A DNA stretch of 64,000 bases from Arthrobacter sp. efr-133-R2A-120 (GCF_030209835.1 NZ_JARVRF010000004.1:1-64000), one strand, 5' to 3'; shown: positions 1 through 9,542, counted from the stretch's first letter. The notes: generated from the letters alone by a model not told the origin. Made by a program: numbers and translations.

Positions 1-1112
1 TCGACGACGTCGCCCTCACCAACACCCAGACCACCCCGACCGCGCCCGCCGCCCCGACCGGCGTGACGGCGACGGCCGGGAACGCCTCCGCCACCGTGTC
101 CTGGACCGCCCCGGCCAACGGCGGCTCCGGCATCAGCTCCTACGCCGTCACCCCGCACGCCGGCACCACCACCCTGGCCCCGGTCACCGTCACCGGCAAC
201 CCGCCCGCCACCAGCACCAACGTCACCGGGCTGGCCAACGGCACCGCCTACACCTTCACCGTCACCGCCACCAACGCCGTCGGCACCTCCCCGGCATCCG
301 CCGCCTCGGCCCCCGTCACCCCCACCGCAACGGTGACCGCGCCCGCCGCCCCCACAGGGGTCACCGCGACGGCGGGGAACGCCTCCGCCACCGTGTCCTG
401 GACCGCCCCGGCCAACGGCGGCTCCGGCATCACCTCCTACGCCGTCACCCCGCACGCCGGCACCACCACCCTGGCCCCGGTCACCGTCACCGGCAACCCG
501 CCCGCCACCACGGCGAGCATCACCGGGCTGGCCAACGGCACCGCCTACACCTTCACCGTCACCGCGACCAACGCCGTCGGCACCTCCCCGGCATCGGCCG
601 CCTCGGCAGCCGTCACCCCGACCGGAACAACCACCTCGACGATCACCAACGGCGGCTTCGAATCCGGGCTCAGCGCCTGGACCACCGGCGGCGTCAGGGC
701 ACCCGCGGCCTCCACCACCGCCCACACCGGCACCGGCTCCGCGCTCCTGGGCCTCGCGTCAGGGACCGAGCCGCTCGGCGACAGCAGCCTGTCCCAGACC
801 ATCACCGTCCCCGCCACCGGGACCACCACCCTGTCCTTCTGGTACCAGCCCCACAGCGCGGAAGACCCCTGCACCGGCAATGCCTGCCCGTACGACTGGA
901 TGGAAGCCCAGGTCCGCAGCACCAGCGGCACCACCCTGGCGAGCCTGCTCAAACTCTGCAACAACAACGGCACCTGGACCCAGTTCACCGCCGACCTCAC
1001 CGCCTACAAAGGCCAGACCATCACCCTCTGGTTCAACGTCCACCTCGACGGCTCCACCCCCGCGGATGACACCTGGATGTACCTCGACGACGTCACCCTC
1101 ACCACGAGGTAA
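1..1112 (+). CDS. Large secreted fibronectin type III / carbohydrate-binding-like protein, 3' part (5' partial)
   Basis: The reading frame is open from the left window edge, so the start lies upstream. About 369 residues are visible. They begin with DDVALTN, which resembles the end of the last domain (YLDDVTLTTR). This suggests a further carbohydrate-binding-like domain just outside the window. Two fibronectin type III repeats of 99 residues follow, each with the hallmark TAYTFTVTATNAVG, and then a roughly 150-residue beta-sandwich-like domain (GGFESGLSAW through to LDDVTLT). Such arrays occur in secreted or cell-wall enzymes of actinobacteria; the catalytic part, if any, is not visible. Codons end almost exclusively in C or G, more extremely than in the neighbours. 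Exact function and substrate are unknown. Confidence 0.85.
   Translation, partial: DDVALTNTQTTPTAPAAPTGVTATAGNASATVSWTAPANGGSGISSYAVTPHAGTTTLAPVTVTGNPPATSTNVTGLANGTAYTFTVTATNAVGTSPASAASAPVTPTATVTAPAAPTGVTATAGNASATVSWTAPANGGSGITSYAVTPHAGTTTLAPVTVTGNPPATTASITGLANGTAYTFTVTATNAVGTSPASAASAAVTPTGTTTSTITNGGFESGLSAWTTGGVRAPAASTTAHTGTGSALLGLASGTEPLGDSSLSQTITVPATGTTTLSFWYQPHSAEDPCTGNACPYDWMEAQVRSTSGTTLASLLKLCNNNGTWTQFTADLTAYKGQTITLWFNVHLDGSTPADDTWMYLDDVTLTTR
81..620 (+). repeat. Two near-identical 297-bp tandem repeats (FnIII modules)
   Basis: The segment beginning AACGCCTCCG at 81 recurs at 378, exactly 297 bp or 99 codons later, with only scattered substitutions up to about 620. The near identity at nucleotide level points to recent duplication or ongoing homogenisation of the FnIII module inside the gene. 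Confidence 0.85.
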
Positions 1113-1125
1113 AGAACCAGACGCC

Positions 1126-1161
1126 AAAAATCCCCGCCCTCTACTGAGGACGGGGATTTTT
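1126..1161. terminator. Bidirectional rho-independent terminator
   Basis: AAAAATCCCCG (1126-1136) pairs with CGGGGATTTTT (1151-1161) around a 14-base loop. With A-rich and T-rich flanks it can act on both strands. It lies between the end of the FnIII gene on the plus strand and the end of tRNA-Asn on the minus strand. Confidence 0.85.
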
Positions 1162-1168
1162 GAGTAAG

Positions 1169-1241
1169 CTCCTCCGACTGGACTTGAACCAGTAACCCTT
1201 CGATTAACAGTCGAATGCTCTGCCAATTGAGCTACGGAGGA
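1169..1241 (-). tRNA. tRNA-Asn (GTT anticodon)
   Basis: The minus strand folds into a 73-nt cloverleaf. The acceptor stem is TCCTCCG/CGGAGGA with discriminator G, the D-arm starts TAGCTCAATTGGCAGAGC, the anticodon loop is CTGTTAA giving anticodon GTT, and the T-arm contains GGTTCAAGTCC. CCA is not encoded. Confidence 0.96.
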
Positions 1242-1304
1242 ATGAAGCGTGTACCAGCCTAACAAAGCCCCGGCGGGAAACGAAATCGACTCCGGGGAAC
1301 GCCC

Positions 1305-3302
1305 TTAGCTATCCATGCGGAGAGCGCGGCGCTGCATTTCCAGCTGCATGAGTTCCCGGTTGAGGCGCTGGAACTCCTCCGGCTGGGCCGAGGCGTCCAG
1401 GCGCTGCAATTGGCCCATCTTGTCCGCTTTGACCCTGGTGATCTGCAGCTCGAAAAGTCGGGCCAAGATGTCGCGGCAATACCGCTGAAGCGCTTCGGGG
1501 GTGCTGGCCGGCAGTGGTACGACGGCAAGCTCGGAGACCAGGCCTTGGAGCGGTTCCGGAACCTCTTGGCGAATCCCTTCCACCCAGGCCACAGGGTCTC
1601 CCGCGTGTGCCAGCCCGGCAGCCCGGATGGCAGTGTGCACGGCTGAGTAGGCCGGAGTGACAAAATGGCAGGCCTCAAATCGTTCCCATGCTCCACTGTT
1701 AGGCACAGCTCCACCTGCAAGCGCAACTTCGCCACCGAGGACAGCGGGGTTCTGGATGACCACTTCGAGGGCCTGCCGCTCCATGGCTGCAATGGGATCC
1801 CGGGGATCCGGGCGCATGAAGGCGATGGGAGCGCTCGACGGCGGTGCTGCCGCCGGCTGTCCGGCCTGGCCCGGCAGTGTGCCCTGCCCGGCCCCCTGGG
1901 CTCCAGCGGATCCCGCAGCTCCTGAAGCGCCCGACATCCCCACTGCAGGCGCGCCGGAAGCAGCGCGCTTGGCGGCCAAGCCCACAGCCCGGCTCACTTC
2001 CTCAATCGGCATGCCAAGCCAGCCCGCCAGCTCGCGGACATACGCCGGACGGATGCCCGAATCACGGATCTGCGCCACCACAGGGGCCGATTCCCGCAGG
2101 GCGGCGACCCGGCCTTCCACGGTGTCCAGGTTATGGCGTTTGAGGGAAGCCCGGATGGCGAATTCGAAGAGGGGCCGGCGGGTGCCGATCAAGTCCCGGA
2201 CGGCCGCGTCCCCCTTGAGTTGGCGCAAATCGCAGGGGTCGGCCCCGGTGGGTTCCACGGCCACGTACGTCTGCGCGGTAAAGCGCTGGTCTTCCTCAAA
2301 AGCGCGCAATGCGGCCTTCTGCCCGGCGGCGTCGCCGTCGAAGGTGAAGATGACTTCTCCCCCGGTGCCGTCGTCTGACAGCAAGCGGCGGGCGATCTTG
2401 ATGTGTTCCGTGCCGAAGGCCGTACCGCATGTGGCCACGGCGGTACCGACTCCGGCAAGATGGCAGGCCATGACGTCCGTGTACCCCTCCACCACCACCA
2501 GTTGCCGGTCCTTGGCGATGTTCCGCTTGGCGAGGTCGATTCCGTAGAGGACCTGGGACTTCTTGTAGAGCACGGTCTCCGGAGTGTTCAGGTACTTCGG
2601 GCCCTGGTCGTCCTCGTAAAGCTTGCGGGCACCGAAGCCGATGGTGTCACCGGCGATGTCCCGGATGGGCCAGATGAGCCTGCCGCGGAAGCGGTCGTAA
2701 ATTCTCTGCTGGTTCCCGGGTCCCCCGGCGGAAAACATCCCAGTCAGCTTCAGCTCCGCGTCCGTGAATCCGCGTCCGCGCAGGTGTTTCAGGAGTGAGT
2801 CCCAACCCTGCGGCGCGTAGCCCACGCCGAACTGTTCGGCTGCGGTCCGATCGAAACCGCGGCCATGGAGGAAGTTGCGGCCCTCGGCCGCCCCTGCCGT
2901 GAGCAATTGGGCACGGAAGAACTCGTCGGCGATCTTGTGGGCATCCAGCAGCCGCTGGCGCTTGCCGACCTCTTCGCGGTTGGGACCCGTGCCGCCGTCT
3001 TCATAGCGCAGTTCGTAGCCGATCCGGGCTGCAAGCTTTTCCACGGCTTCGTGGAAGGAGCTGTGGTCCATTTTCTGGACGAAGGAGATGGCATCGCCGT
3101 CTTCGCCGCAGCCGAAGCAATGGTAGCGGCCGACCTGCGGACGGACAGTGAATGACGGCGAGCGCTCGTCGTGGAAGGGACAGAGGCCTTTGTAGGTCCC
3201 CAGGCCGGCGCCCTTGAGGGTGACGTATCCGTCCACTACTTCCTTGATATCGGTGCGCTGGCGTACTTCGTCGATATCTTCACGTTTGATCAGGCCAGCC
3301 AC
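1305..3302 (-). CDS. dnaG: DNA primase DnaG
   Basis: Synthesises RNA primers at the replication fork, working with the replicative helicase. The 665-residue protein has an N-terminal CHC2 zinc finger (CPFHDERSPSFTV ... YHCFGCGEDGD, residues about 41-70), then the primase catalytic core and a Toprim domain with VVVEGYTDVMAC and the acidic TFDGDAAG motif, and a C-terminal helicase-interaction region after an Ala/Gly/Pro-rich linker. Length and order are normal for actinobacterial DnaG. It follows dgt on the same strand with a 60-bp gap. Confidence 0.97.
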   Translation of the reverse strand: MAGLIKREDIDEVRQRTDIKEVVDGYVTLKGAGLGTYKGLCPFHDERSPSFTVRPQVGRYHCFGCGEDGDAISFVQKMDHSSFHEAVEKLAARIGYELRYEDGGTGPNREEVGKRQRLLDAHKIADEFFRAQLLTAGAAEGRNFLHGRGFDRTAAEQFGVGYAPQGWDSLLKHLRGRGFTDAELKLTGMFSAGGPGNQQRIYDRFRGRLIWPIRDIAGDTIGFGARKLYEDDQGPKYLNTPETVLYKKSQVLYGIDLAKRNIAKDRQLVVVEGYTDVMACHLAGVGTAVATCGTAFGTEHIKIARRLLSDDGTGGEVIFTFDGDAAGQKAALRAFEEDQRFTAQTYVAVEPTGADPCDLRQLKGDAAVRDLIGTRRPLFEFAIRASLKRHNLDTVEGRVAALRESAPVVAQIRDSGIRPAYVRELAGWLGMPIEEVSRAVGLAAKRAASGAPAVGMSGASGAAGSAGAQGAGQGTLPGQAGQPAAAPPSSAPIAFMRPDPRDPIAAMERQALEVVIQNPAVLGGEVALAGGAVPNSGAWERFEACHFVTPAYSAVHTAIRAAGLAHAGDPVAWVEGIRQEVPEPLQGLVSELAVVPLPASTPEALQRYCRDILARLFELQITRVKADKMGQLQRLDASAQPEEFQRLNRELMQLEMQRRALRMDS

Positions 3303-3362
3303 GTCACCATCCTAGTCGCTCCACGGGGGCGCCCCTGAGCGAGCAGGCAACTCGCGCGCGGC

Positions 3363-4673
3363 CTACCAGAGCGACGGCAGGCTACCCACCAGGCGTTCGT
3401 ACATCGCCAGCGCCGAAGCGTCCGTCAGGGACGCCACCTGGTCGATGACGACGCGAAGCCGGGCGCCGTCGTCGGGGGCGTCCCGCCAGTCCGCAGCGAA
3501 CATGGGTTCCAGATGCCGGTCTCCGCTCGCGTTGAGTACGCCGACCAGGGCGTGCAGGACTTCGCGCTGGCGCTCATAGACGGGCTGCCGATGGTCGGTG
3601 GAGATCACGAACGTCGTGGCAAGGCCCTTCATGGCGGCGATCTCGGTGACGGTTTCCTCGGGGACCATGAGTTCCGCGGCGTACCGGGTGAGGTGGTCCG
3701 GGCCGAAGTGCGCCCTCGTGGTCTCCAAGGCACTCTGGCAGAACCGGCCGATCAACTGGCTGGTCATGTCCTTCAGCGCGGCCATCGACTTGCGGCTGCC
3801 GTCGGCCTCGCGGACCCACACGCTCGTGGCTTCGAGGCGGGCGAGGGCGGCGTCGATTTCAGCCGGATCGTTGTGGGGCAGGTACCACTGCTTGGTGTAC
3901 CCCACCACGCGCGCCCGGTGATCAGGATTGTCCAGCCACTTCAACTGGAAATGGCCGGCAACGATGGCGTCCTCAACGTCGTGGACCGAGTAGGAGATAT
4001 CGTCGGCCAGGTCCATCACCTGGGCCTCTATGCAGGAGCGGTTGCCCGGCGCGCCATCACGAAGCCAAGCAAACACGGGCAGATCGTCTTCATAGGCACC
4101 GAACTTGCTGCTCCGCTGTCCGTGGATGACGGGGGCATCGACGGCGGACCACGGGTATTTGGACGCGGCGTCGAGGCTGGCGCGGGTCAGGTTCAGGCCC
4201 GCAGGCCGGCCGTCGGCGGCAAGGACCTTGGGTTCAAGCCGGGTCAGCAGGCGCAGGGTCTGGGCGTTGCCTTCGAAGCCACCGATTCCGTGGGCCACCT
4301 CGTTGAGCGCGGATTCCCCGTTGTGCCCGAAAGGCGGGTGGCCAAGATCGTGGCTCAGGCACGCCGTGTCCACAACATCCGGATCGCAACCAAGCGCCCG
4401 GCCCAACTCGCGGCCCACCTGGGCCACTTCAAGGCTGTGGGTCAGCCGGGTGCGGACGAAGTCGTCGGTGTCCGGGGCCACCACTTGGGTCTTCGCCCCG
4501 AGCCGTCTGAGGGCTGAGGAATGCAGCACCCTTGCCCGGTCCCTTTCGAAGTCCGAGCGGTAGGTATTCTTGCGGGGTTCCTGGACCCAGCGCGCCGAGT
4601 CGGCCTCCACATAGCCTGGAATGCCCGTTGCGTTTTCGGCCGGGCGTGCTGCAGACATCGCTTCAGTTCCCAT
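3363..4673 (-). CDS. dgt: Deoxyguanosinetriphosphate triphosphohydrolase-like protein
   Basis: A 436-residue HD-domain enzyme predicted to cleave dNTPs to deoxynucleosides and triphosphate. The HD metal motif is seen in RLTHSLEVAQ and in LSHDLGHPPFGHNGE. The start was chosen at MGTEAMSAARP because GGAGGAGG lies 9 to 12 bases upstream; a longer frame beginning ten codons earlier has no such site. It sits between dusB and dnaG, an arrangement commonly seen in Arthrobacter relatives from memory. Confidence 0.93.
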   Translation of the reverse strand: MGTEAMSAARPAENATGIPGYVEADSARWVQEPRKNTYRSDFERDRARVLHSSALRRLGAKTQVVAPDTDDFVRTRLTHSLEVAQVGRELGRALGCDPDVVDTACLSHDLGHPPFGHNGESALNEVAHGIGGFEGNAQTLRLLTRLEPKVLAADGRPAGLNLTRASLDAASKYPWSAVDAPVIHGQRSSKFGAYEDDLPVFAWLRDGAPGNRSCIEAQVMDLADDISYSVHDVEDAIVAGHFQLKWLDNPDHRARVVGYTKQWYLPHNDPAEIDAALARLEATSVWVREADGSRKSMAALKDMTSQLIGRFCQSALETTRAHFGPDHLTRYAAELMVPEETVTEIAAMKGLATTFVISTDHRQPVYERQREVLHALVGVLNASGDRHLEPMFAADWRDAPDDGARLRVVIDQVASLTDASALAMYERLVGSLPSLW

Positions 4674-4786
4674 GGGTATCTGCCTCCTCCGCTTGCCGTG
4701 CACCGGCTTCTCTTCAGCCTGTGCCTATGCAGCCAGTTTTCCACGACTCGGGCCGTGCGCGTGCACGCGCCGGCCCGGGCGGCGCT

Positions 4787-5968
4787 TTAGCCGCCTGAGA
4801 CGTCGAGTTCGGCGGCGGCGATATCGCGCGTCTGGTCCGCGTCCATCTGCCGGCTGAGCAGCCAGTCCTTCGGCAAGGCCGGCTTCTTGGGGGAACCTGC
4901 GCGTCCGCGCGGGCCCTCCGAATCGATACCCGGGTACGGCAGGTCCATGTCCAGCTGGTCCAGCAGTTCGCGCAGGACCTCCAGCGTCGGCACCGTGGCC
5001 AGTTTCGCGCGCAGTTCCCCGCCAACGACGTAGCCCTTGAAGTACCAGGCCATGTGCTTGCGGATCTCACGCAGCGCCTTGTACTCGTCGTTGCCGAAGG
5101 TTTCGATCATGAGCTCGGCGTGGCGGTAGACGCCGTCGGCCACCTCGCGCAAGCCCGGACGGTGGCGCTGGTCGCTGCCCTCAAAGGCGGCCTGGAGGTC
5201 CCCGAAGAGCCACGGGCGGCCTTGGCAGCCGCGGCCCACCACGACGCCGTCGATCCCGGTTTCGCGCACCATGCGGACTGCGTCTTCGGCGGACCAGATG
5301 TCCCCGTTGCCGAGGACGGGAATGTCCGGGAGGGCCTCGCGCAGGCGTGCGATGGCGGACCAGTCGGCCTGGCCGGAGTAGAACTGCGCGGCCGTGCGGC
5401 CGTGGAGCGCGACGGCGGCAACACCGGAGTCGCGGGCGATGCGGCCGGCGTCGAGGTACGTGAGGTGGTCCTCGTCAATGCCCTTGCGCATCTTGATGGT
5501 CAGCGGGATGTCGCCTTTGGAGGCTTCCTTGACAGCGGTCTGGACGATCGAGGTGAAGAGGTCGATCTTCCAGGGGAGGGCGGATCCGCCGCCGCGCCGG
5601 GTGACTTTGGGCACGGGGCAGCCGAAGTTGAGGTCGATATGGTCCGCCCGGTCTTCTTCGACGAGCATGCGTACGGCCTGGCCAACGGTGACGGGGTCCA
5701 CGCCGTACAGCTGAACGGAACGGACTTTTTCGTCGTCGTCGTGGGAGATGATGCGCAACGACTCCGGGGTGCGCTCCACGAGGGCACGGGAGGTCACCAT
5801 CTCCGCGACGTATAGACCGCCGCCGTATTCACGGCACAGCCGGCGGAAGGCCGAGTTGGTGATGCCGGCCATCGGGGCAAGGATCACGGGGGTGTCCACG
5901 GTGATCCGGCCGAGCTGCAGCGGGGGCAGTTCGAGCTTGGGCGAAGGGGGTGTTGCTACTACAGTCAC
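4787..5968 (-). CDS. dusB: tRNA-dihydrouridine synthase B
   Basis: A flavin enzyme that reduces uridine to dihydrouridine in tRNA D-loops. The 393-residue sequence shows the Dus signature: PVILAPMAGITNSAFRRLC near the N-terminus, the catalytic-cysteine loop DLNFGCPVPKVTRRGGGSA, IKMRKGID, and VALHGRT and NGDIW motifs of the TIM barrel, followed by the C-terminal helical domain. It is first in the run dusB-dgt-dnaG. Confidence 0.95.
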   Translation of the reverse strand: MTVVATPPSPKLELPPLQLGRITVDTPVILAPMAGITNSAFRRLCREYGGGLYVAEMVTSRALVERTPESLRIISHDDDEKVRSVQLYGVDPVTVGQAVRMLVEEDRADHIDLNFGCPVPKVTRRGGGSALPWKIDLFTSIVQTAVKEASKGDIPLTIKMRKGIDEDHLTYLDAGRIARDSGVAAVALHGRTAAQFYSGQADWSAIARLREALPDIPVLGNGDIWSAEDAVRMVRETGIDGVVVGRGCQGRPWLFGDLQAAFEGSDQRHRPGLREVADGVYRHAELMIETFGNDEYKALREIRKHMAWYFKGYVVGGELRAKLATVPTLEVLRELLDQLDMDLPYPGIDSEGPRGRAGSPKKPALPKDWLLSRQMDADQTRDIAAAELDVSGG

Positions 5969-6027
5969 CCGTCCATTGTCTCAAAGCGGGGCAAATCGAC
6001 TGGACCGGCCGGTCGCGAGCCGGGCCG

Positions 6028-6639
6028 CTAGAGCAGCCAGCCGTTGTCTTCGGCGATCCGCACGGCCTCGGCGCGGGTCCGGCCGCCGGTCTTGGCCATC
6101 GCGGCGGACAAGTAGTTCCGCACGGTCCCTTCGGAGAGCATCGCCGACTTCGCGATATCGGCCACCGTTCCGCCGTCGGACGCTGCCTTGAGCACTTCCC
6201 CCTCACGTTCGGTCAGCGGGCTGTCTCCCGCGGTCAAGGATTCCGCGGCGAGCACCGGGTCCACCACCCTGAGCCCCTGATGCACGCGGCGCACCGCTTC
6301 GGCCAATTGCCGCGCCGGGGTGTCCTTGACGACGAATCCGGAGGCACCGGCCTGCATCGCGCGCTTGAGGTAGCCGGGCCGTCCGAAGGTGGTCACCATG
6401 AGGACCCGGCACTGGGGCGCGGCCCGCCGCACGGCGGCTGCCGCGCTGATCCCGTCCAGGCCGGGCATCTCGACGTCGAGCATTGCCACATCGGCGGAGT
6501 GCTCGACGACGGCGGCCGCCACCCCTGTCCCGTCGCCCAGTTCCGCGACGACCTCGATGTCCGGCTCCAGTCCCAGCAAAGCCGCAAGTGCACCGCGCAC
6601 CAGGGCCTGGTCATCCGCGATCACCAATCGGATGCTCAT
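6028..6639 (-). CDS. NarL/LuxR-family response regulator
   Basis: A 203-residue response regulator with receiver domain (acidic pair DD at 9-10, phosphoacceptor Asp55 in MLDVEMPGLDG, conserved Lys in FVVKDTPA) and a C-terminal LuxR helix-turn-helix (LTEREGEVLKAASDG, SEGTVRNYLSAAMAKTG). It is the last gene of an exporter operon and overlaps the histidine kinase by 4 bp. It probably binds the palindrome at 9626-9641 upstream of the operon. Family resembles DesR/LiaR/YvfU-type regulators. Confidence 0.92.
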   Translation of the reverse strand: MSIRLVIADDQALVRGALAALLGLEPDIEVVAELGDGTGVAAAVVEHSADVAMLDVEMPGLDGISAAAAVRRAAPQCRVLMVTTFGRPGYLKRAMQAGASGFVVKDTPARQLAEAVRRVHQGLRVVDPVLAAESLTAGDSPLTEREGEVLKAASDGGTVADIAKSAMLSEGTVRNYLSAAMAKTGGRTRAEAVRIAEDNGWLL

Positions 6640-7808
6640 ACCTCTACCGCCAATCTGAACCCTCCCAGGTCGCTCGGGCCAATACTGACCGTTCCGCCCG
6701 CGGCACCCACGCGTTCGCGGATCCCGGCCAGTCCGTTCCCGGAACGGCCCCCGGAGGCCGGGCCGACGCCGTCGTCCTCCACCAGAACGCTCGACGCCGT
6801 CAACCGGACGCGGCAGCGCGCGGCGCCGGAGTGCCGCACAACGTTGGTGACGCCTTCGCGCAGCACCCAGCCGAAGAGCTCTCGGTGCCGCGCCGGAACC
6901 TGTTCGACGGTTCCCGGCAATTCGGCGTCGATCCCGGCCGATTCCAATGCCGTCCGGGCGACTGCGAGTTCCGCCAGGACGTTGACGCCGCGGTAGCCGG
7001 CCACGGTGGCGCGGACGTCGGCGAGCGCACCGCGGGCCAAGTCCTGCACCGCGGAGATCTCGGCGGCTGCCCGGTCGCGGGCAGGGTAATCGCCCGGGAC
7101 GGTGTCCAGCATCCTGCCTGCCAATTCGGCCTTCACGGCGATGACCGTCAAGGAGTGCCCGAGGATGTCATGCATGTCCCGGGCCACGCGGCTGCGCTCA
7201 GCGGCGACGGCTGCGTCGGCCAGTTCAGTCTGCGCTTCCCGGAGCCGCGCGGTCTGCCGGATCAGCCGCGCGAAGGCGGACATCATGAGGCCGAGGGACA
7301 GGATGATCCCGGCCTGGAGCAGGGCCTGCTCCCCGTTGCCCGTCACCAGCTGGGTGGAGAACGAGGCGAGGGACAAGGCGACGATGAGGAAGAAATCCGT
7401 GCGCGGCGGAAGGGACGTCATGGCGATGGCGCAGGCGAGGAAAGTCCAGGTCCACAAGGCTTCCCTGCCGATGAGGAGGACGATCACACCGTTCAGCGCC
7501 AGCAGGATACCGGCGGACACAATGCCCGCCCGGACGCCCAGGCGCCAACTGATCTGGGGCAGGAAGACGTAGGCAGCGAAGAACACAATCAGGGACGCCG
7601 ACGCCGCTACTTTCCAGGCCAGCGGCTCGTCCACGGACCACACGATGTTCCACGTCGGCCAGGCCCAGAGCAGGATGGAGAGTCCCGCCCCGATGAACCA
7701 GCCCCGTGGTCCGGGACCGCGGAACATGCTGCCGGTGAACAGCTGGCCGCTGAACGCGCTGCCGTTGAGCACATCCCTGAAAGAGCTTCCGCCTGCTTTG
7801 TTGGTCAT
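6636..7808 (-). CDS. DesK-like sensor histidine kinase
   Basis: A membrane sensor kinase with about five to six predicted N-terminal membrane segments, a HisKA_3 dimerisation box (SRVARDMHDILGHSLTVIAVK, with the phospho-accepting His) and a HATPase domain ending in GNGLAGIRERVGAAGG. The start at MTNKAGGSSF (390 residues) is preferred because GGGTGAG lies just upstream. A GTG ten codons earlier (7838) would overlap the permease stop and has no visible ribosome site. It overlaps the response regulator by 4 bp, so the pair is co-translated. Confidence 0.9.
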   Translation of the reverse strand: MTNKAGGSSFRDVLNGSAFSGQLFTGSMFRGPGPRGWFIGAGLSILLWAWPTWNIVWSVDEPLAWKVAASASLIVFFAAYVFLPQISWRLGVRAGIVSAGILLALNGVIVLLIGREALWTWTFLACAIAMTSLPPRTDFFLIVALSLASFSTQLVTGNGEQALLQAGIILSLGLMMSAFARLIRQTARLREAQTELADAAVAAERSRVARDMHDILGHSLTVIAVKAELAGRMLDTVPGDYPARDRAAAEISAVQDLARGALADVRATVAGYRGVNVLAELAVARTALESAGIDAELPGTVEQVPARHRELFGWVLREGVTNVVRHSGAARCRVRLTASSVLVEDDGVGPASGGRSGNGLAGIRERVGAAGGTVSIGPSDLGGFRLAVEV

Positions 7809-7830
7809 GGTGCTCACCCTAGCGGCCTGT

Positions 7831-8607
7831 TCAGACACGTTTCGTGTCGCGGCGGAACGCCATCGCAGCCCCGGCCACGAAGATCACGAGCCAGATGAGC
7901 ACGTTGACGATCCACGCCCAGTCGAACTCGCCTGTGATGGGGCTCCGGGCCAATTGCCCGATCCCGTAGGCGGGCGTGAACTTGGCGATGTTCCCGAAGG
8001 TCTCCCCCATGATTTCGATCGGCATGAACAGTCCACCGAGCATGGCAAGGATGGCAAGGGCCGGGCCGAGGATCTGCATGACATTCTGGCTCGGCATGAG
8101 GTATCCGACGAACAAGCCGAGCGCCGCGAAGACCAGGGAGCCCAGCCAGGCCACCAGCCCCGCCGTCAGCCAGGTCTGGGCATCCATGGTGACACCAGCC
8201 AGGGCACCGATGACGAACTGGGCCACGACGGCAACGAGGGACAGCGTCAGCGCAGCCATGGCTTTCACCGCGATGTACGCACCGGGCAGGAGGGGCGTGA
8301 GGCGAAGCTGGCGGCTCCAACCCTGGGCACGTTCCACTGCCACTTGGCTGCCGGCGCCCGTAGCAGCGGTCATCGCGGCATAGACCGTGAGGCTGATGAG
8401 GATGTACTGGCCGTAGCTGTGCCCGTTGGGCAGGAGCTTGTCCTTGTTGGACAAGCCGAAAATGAAGAAGAAAACGGCGGGCATGAATACCGTGAAAATG
8501 ATGGTCCGGCGGTTCCGGAGCATCCGCTTGATTTCGATCCAGAGGAACGTGCGGTTGACCCCGCCGGCGGACGGTTTCCGTTCCTGGACGACTGTTGCCG
8601 TGCTCAT
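7831..8607 (-). CDS. ABC-2 type exporter permease
   Basis: A 258-residue ABC-2 membrane protein with six predicted hydrophobic segments. The N-terminal cytoplasmic part ends in LRNRRTIIFTVFMPAVFFFIFG, a pattern typical of DrrB/YadH-like exporters. It overlaps the ATPase gene by 4 bp. The exported substrate cannot be read from sequence; related systems export antibiotics, lipids or peptides. Confidence 0.9.
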   Translation of the reverse strand: MSTATVVQERKPSAGGVNRTFLWIEIKRMLRNRRTIIFTVFMPAVFFFIFGLSNKDKLLPNGHSYGQYILISLTVYAAMTAATGAGSQVAVERAQGWSRQLRLTPLLPGAYIAVKAMAALTLSLVAVVAQFVIGALAGVTMDAQTWLTAGLVAWLGSLVFAALGLFVGYLMPSQNVMQILGPALAILAMLGGLFMPIEIMGETFGNIAKFTPAYGIGQLARSPITGEFDWAWIVNVLIWLVIFVAGAAMAFRRDTKRV

Positions 8608-9542
8608 ACGAGGTCTCCTTCAAAAGTGATGCTCGTGGATTCCGGCACGGCATCGTCTCCGGTGAGGGCGACGAACGCCTCCTCGAGGTTGTTGGCCGCC
8701 ACTTCGACGTCGTGGGCGCCCGTGTTGTTGAGCAGGTACCGCACGACGGCGTCCGAGTCGCCCGTGCGGACGGTGAGGCGGCCGCCGTCGTACTCGACAC
8801 TTTCCGTCGGCGGCATCCCGGCCAAGAGCCCGCGCTCTGCCGCCGGAAGGGAAGCCTTGACGGTACGGCCCGAGGCAAGGTTCTTGATCTGGGCGGCGGT
8901 GCCGTCGGCGACGATGCTGCCTTGCCGGACCAGGACAATCCTGTCCGCGTAGGCGTCGGCTTCTTCGAGGTAATGGGTGGCGAAGATGACGGTCCGTCCG
9001 CGCTGGGCGTCGCTCCTGATGGCGGTCCAGAAGTCGCGCCGGCCCGCCACATCCATGCCGGTGGTGGGCTCGTCCAGGATGAGCAATCCGGGATCGGAGA
9101 CGAGGGCCATGGCGAAGCGCAGCCGCTGCTGCTGGCCGCCGGAGCACTTTTCCACCTTGCGGTCGGCGATCTCCAGGATGCCCGCCCGCGCCAGGACTTC
9201 GTCCACGGGGCGGGAGGAATCGAACATGGCTGCGTTGAGCTGCACGGTCTCGCGGACGCTGATGTCCCGCAGCAAGCCGCCGGTCTGCATCACGGCTGCC
9301 ACTTGGCCGCGGGCGATGGCTCCCCGGGGAGTGTGGCCGAAGATGGAAACGCTTCCCTGGTCCGGGGCGCTCAAGCCGAGGATCATGTCGATCGTGGTGG
9401 TCTTGCCGGCCCCGTTGGGACCGAGGAACGCCACCACTTCCCCCGGCTGCACGGTGAGGTCGAGGCCGCGTACGGCGTGGACCTTCCCGAAGCTCTTGTG
9501 CAGTCCGGCGGCGTGGACGGCCGGCACACTCGCTGTTGTCAT
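8604..9542 (-). CDS. ABC exporter ATP-binding protein
   Basis: A 312-residue ATPase with Walker A GPNGAGKTTT, signature CSGGQQQRLRFAMAL (C in place of the usual leading L), Walker B GLLILDEPTTGMD, and switch histidine in FATHYLEEA. The roughly 90-residue C-terminal extension is usual for DrrA/CcmA-type ATPases. First gene of the four-gene unit ATPase-permease-kinase-regulator. Confidence 0.94.
   Translation of the reverse strand: MTTASVPAVHAAGLHKSFGKVHAVRGLDLTVQPGEVVAFLGPNGAGKTTTIDMILGLSAPDQGSVSIFGHTPRGAIARGQVAAVMQTGGLLRDISVRETVQLNAAMFDSSRPVDEVLARAGILEIADRKVEKCSGGQQQRLRFAMALVSDPGLLILDEPTTGMDVAGRRDFWTAIRSDAQRGRTVIFATHYLEEADAYADRIVLVRQGSIVADGTAAQIKNLASGRTVKASLPAAERGLLAGMPPTESVEYDGGRLTVRTGDSDAVVRYLLNNTGAHDVEVAANNLEEAFVALTGDDAVPESTSITFEGDLV

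Noticed and set aside
2133..2798. Long plus-strand frames opposite dnaG, dgt, dusB and other genes
   Set aside because: They are antisense frames of well-recognised minus-strand genes, a common effect of high GC, and have no family features.
4674..4786. Small plus-strand genes between dgt and dusB
   Set aside because: The frames here are Arg/Pro/Cys-rich and overlap dgt; no ribosome site or conserved feature is visible.
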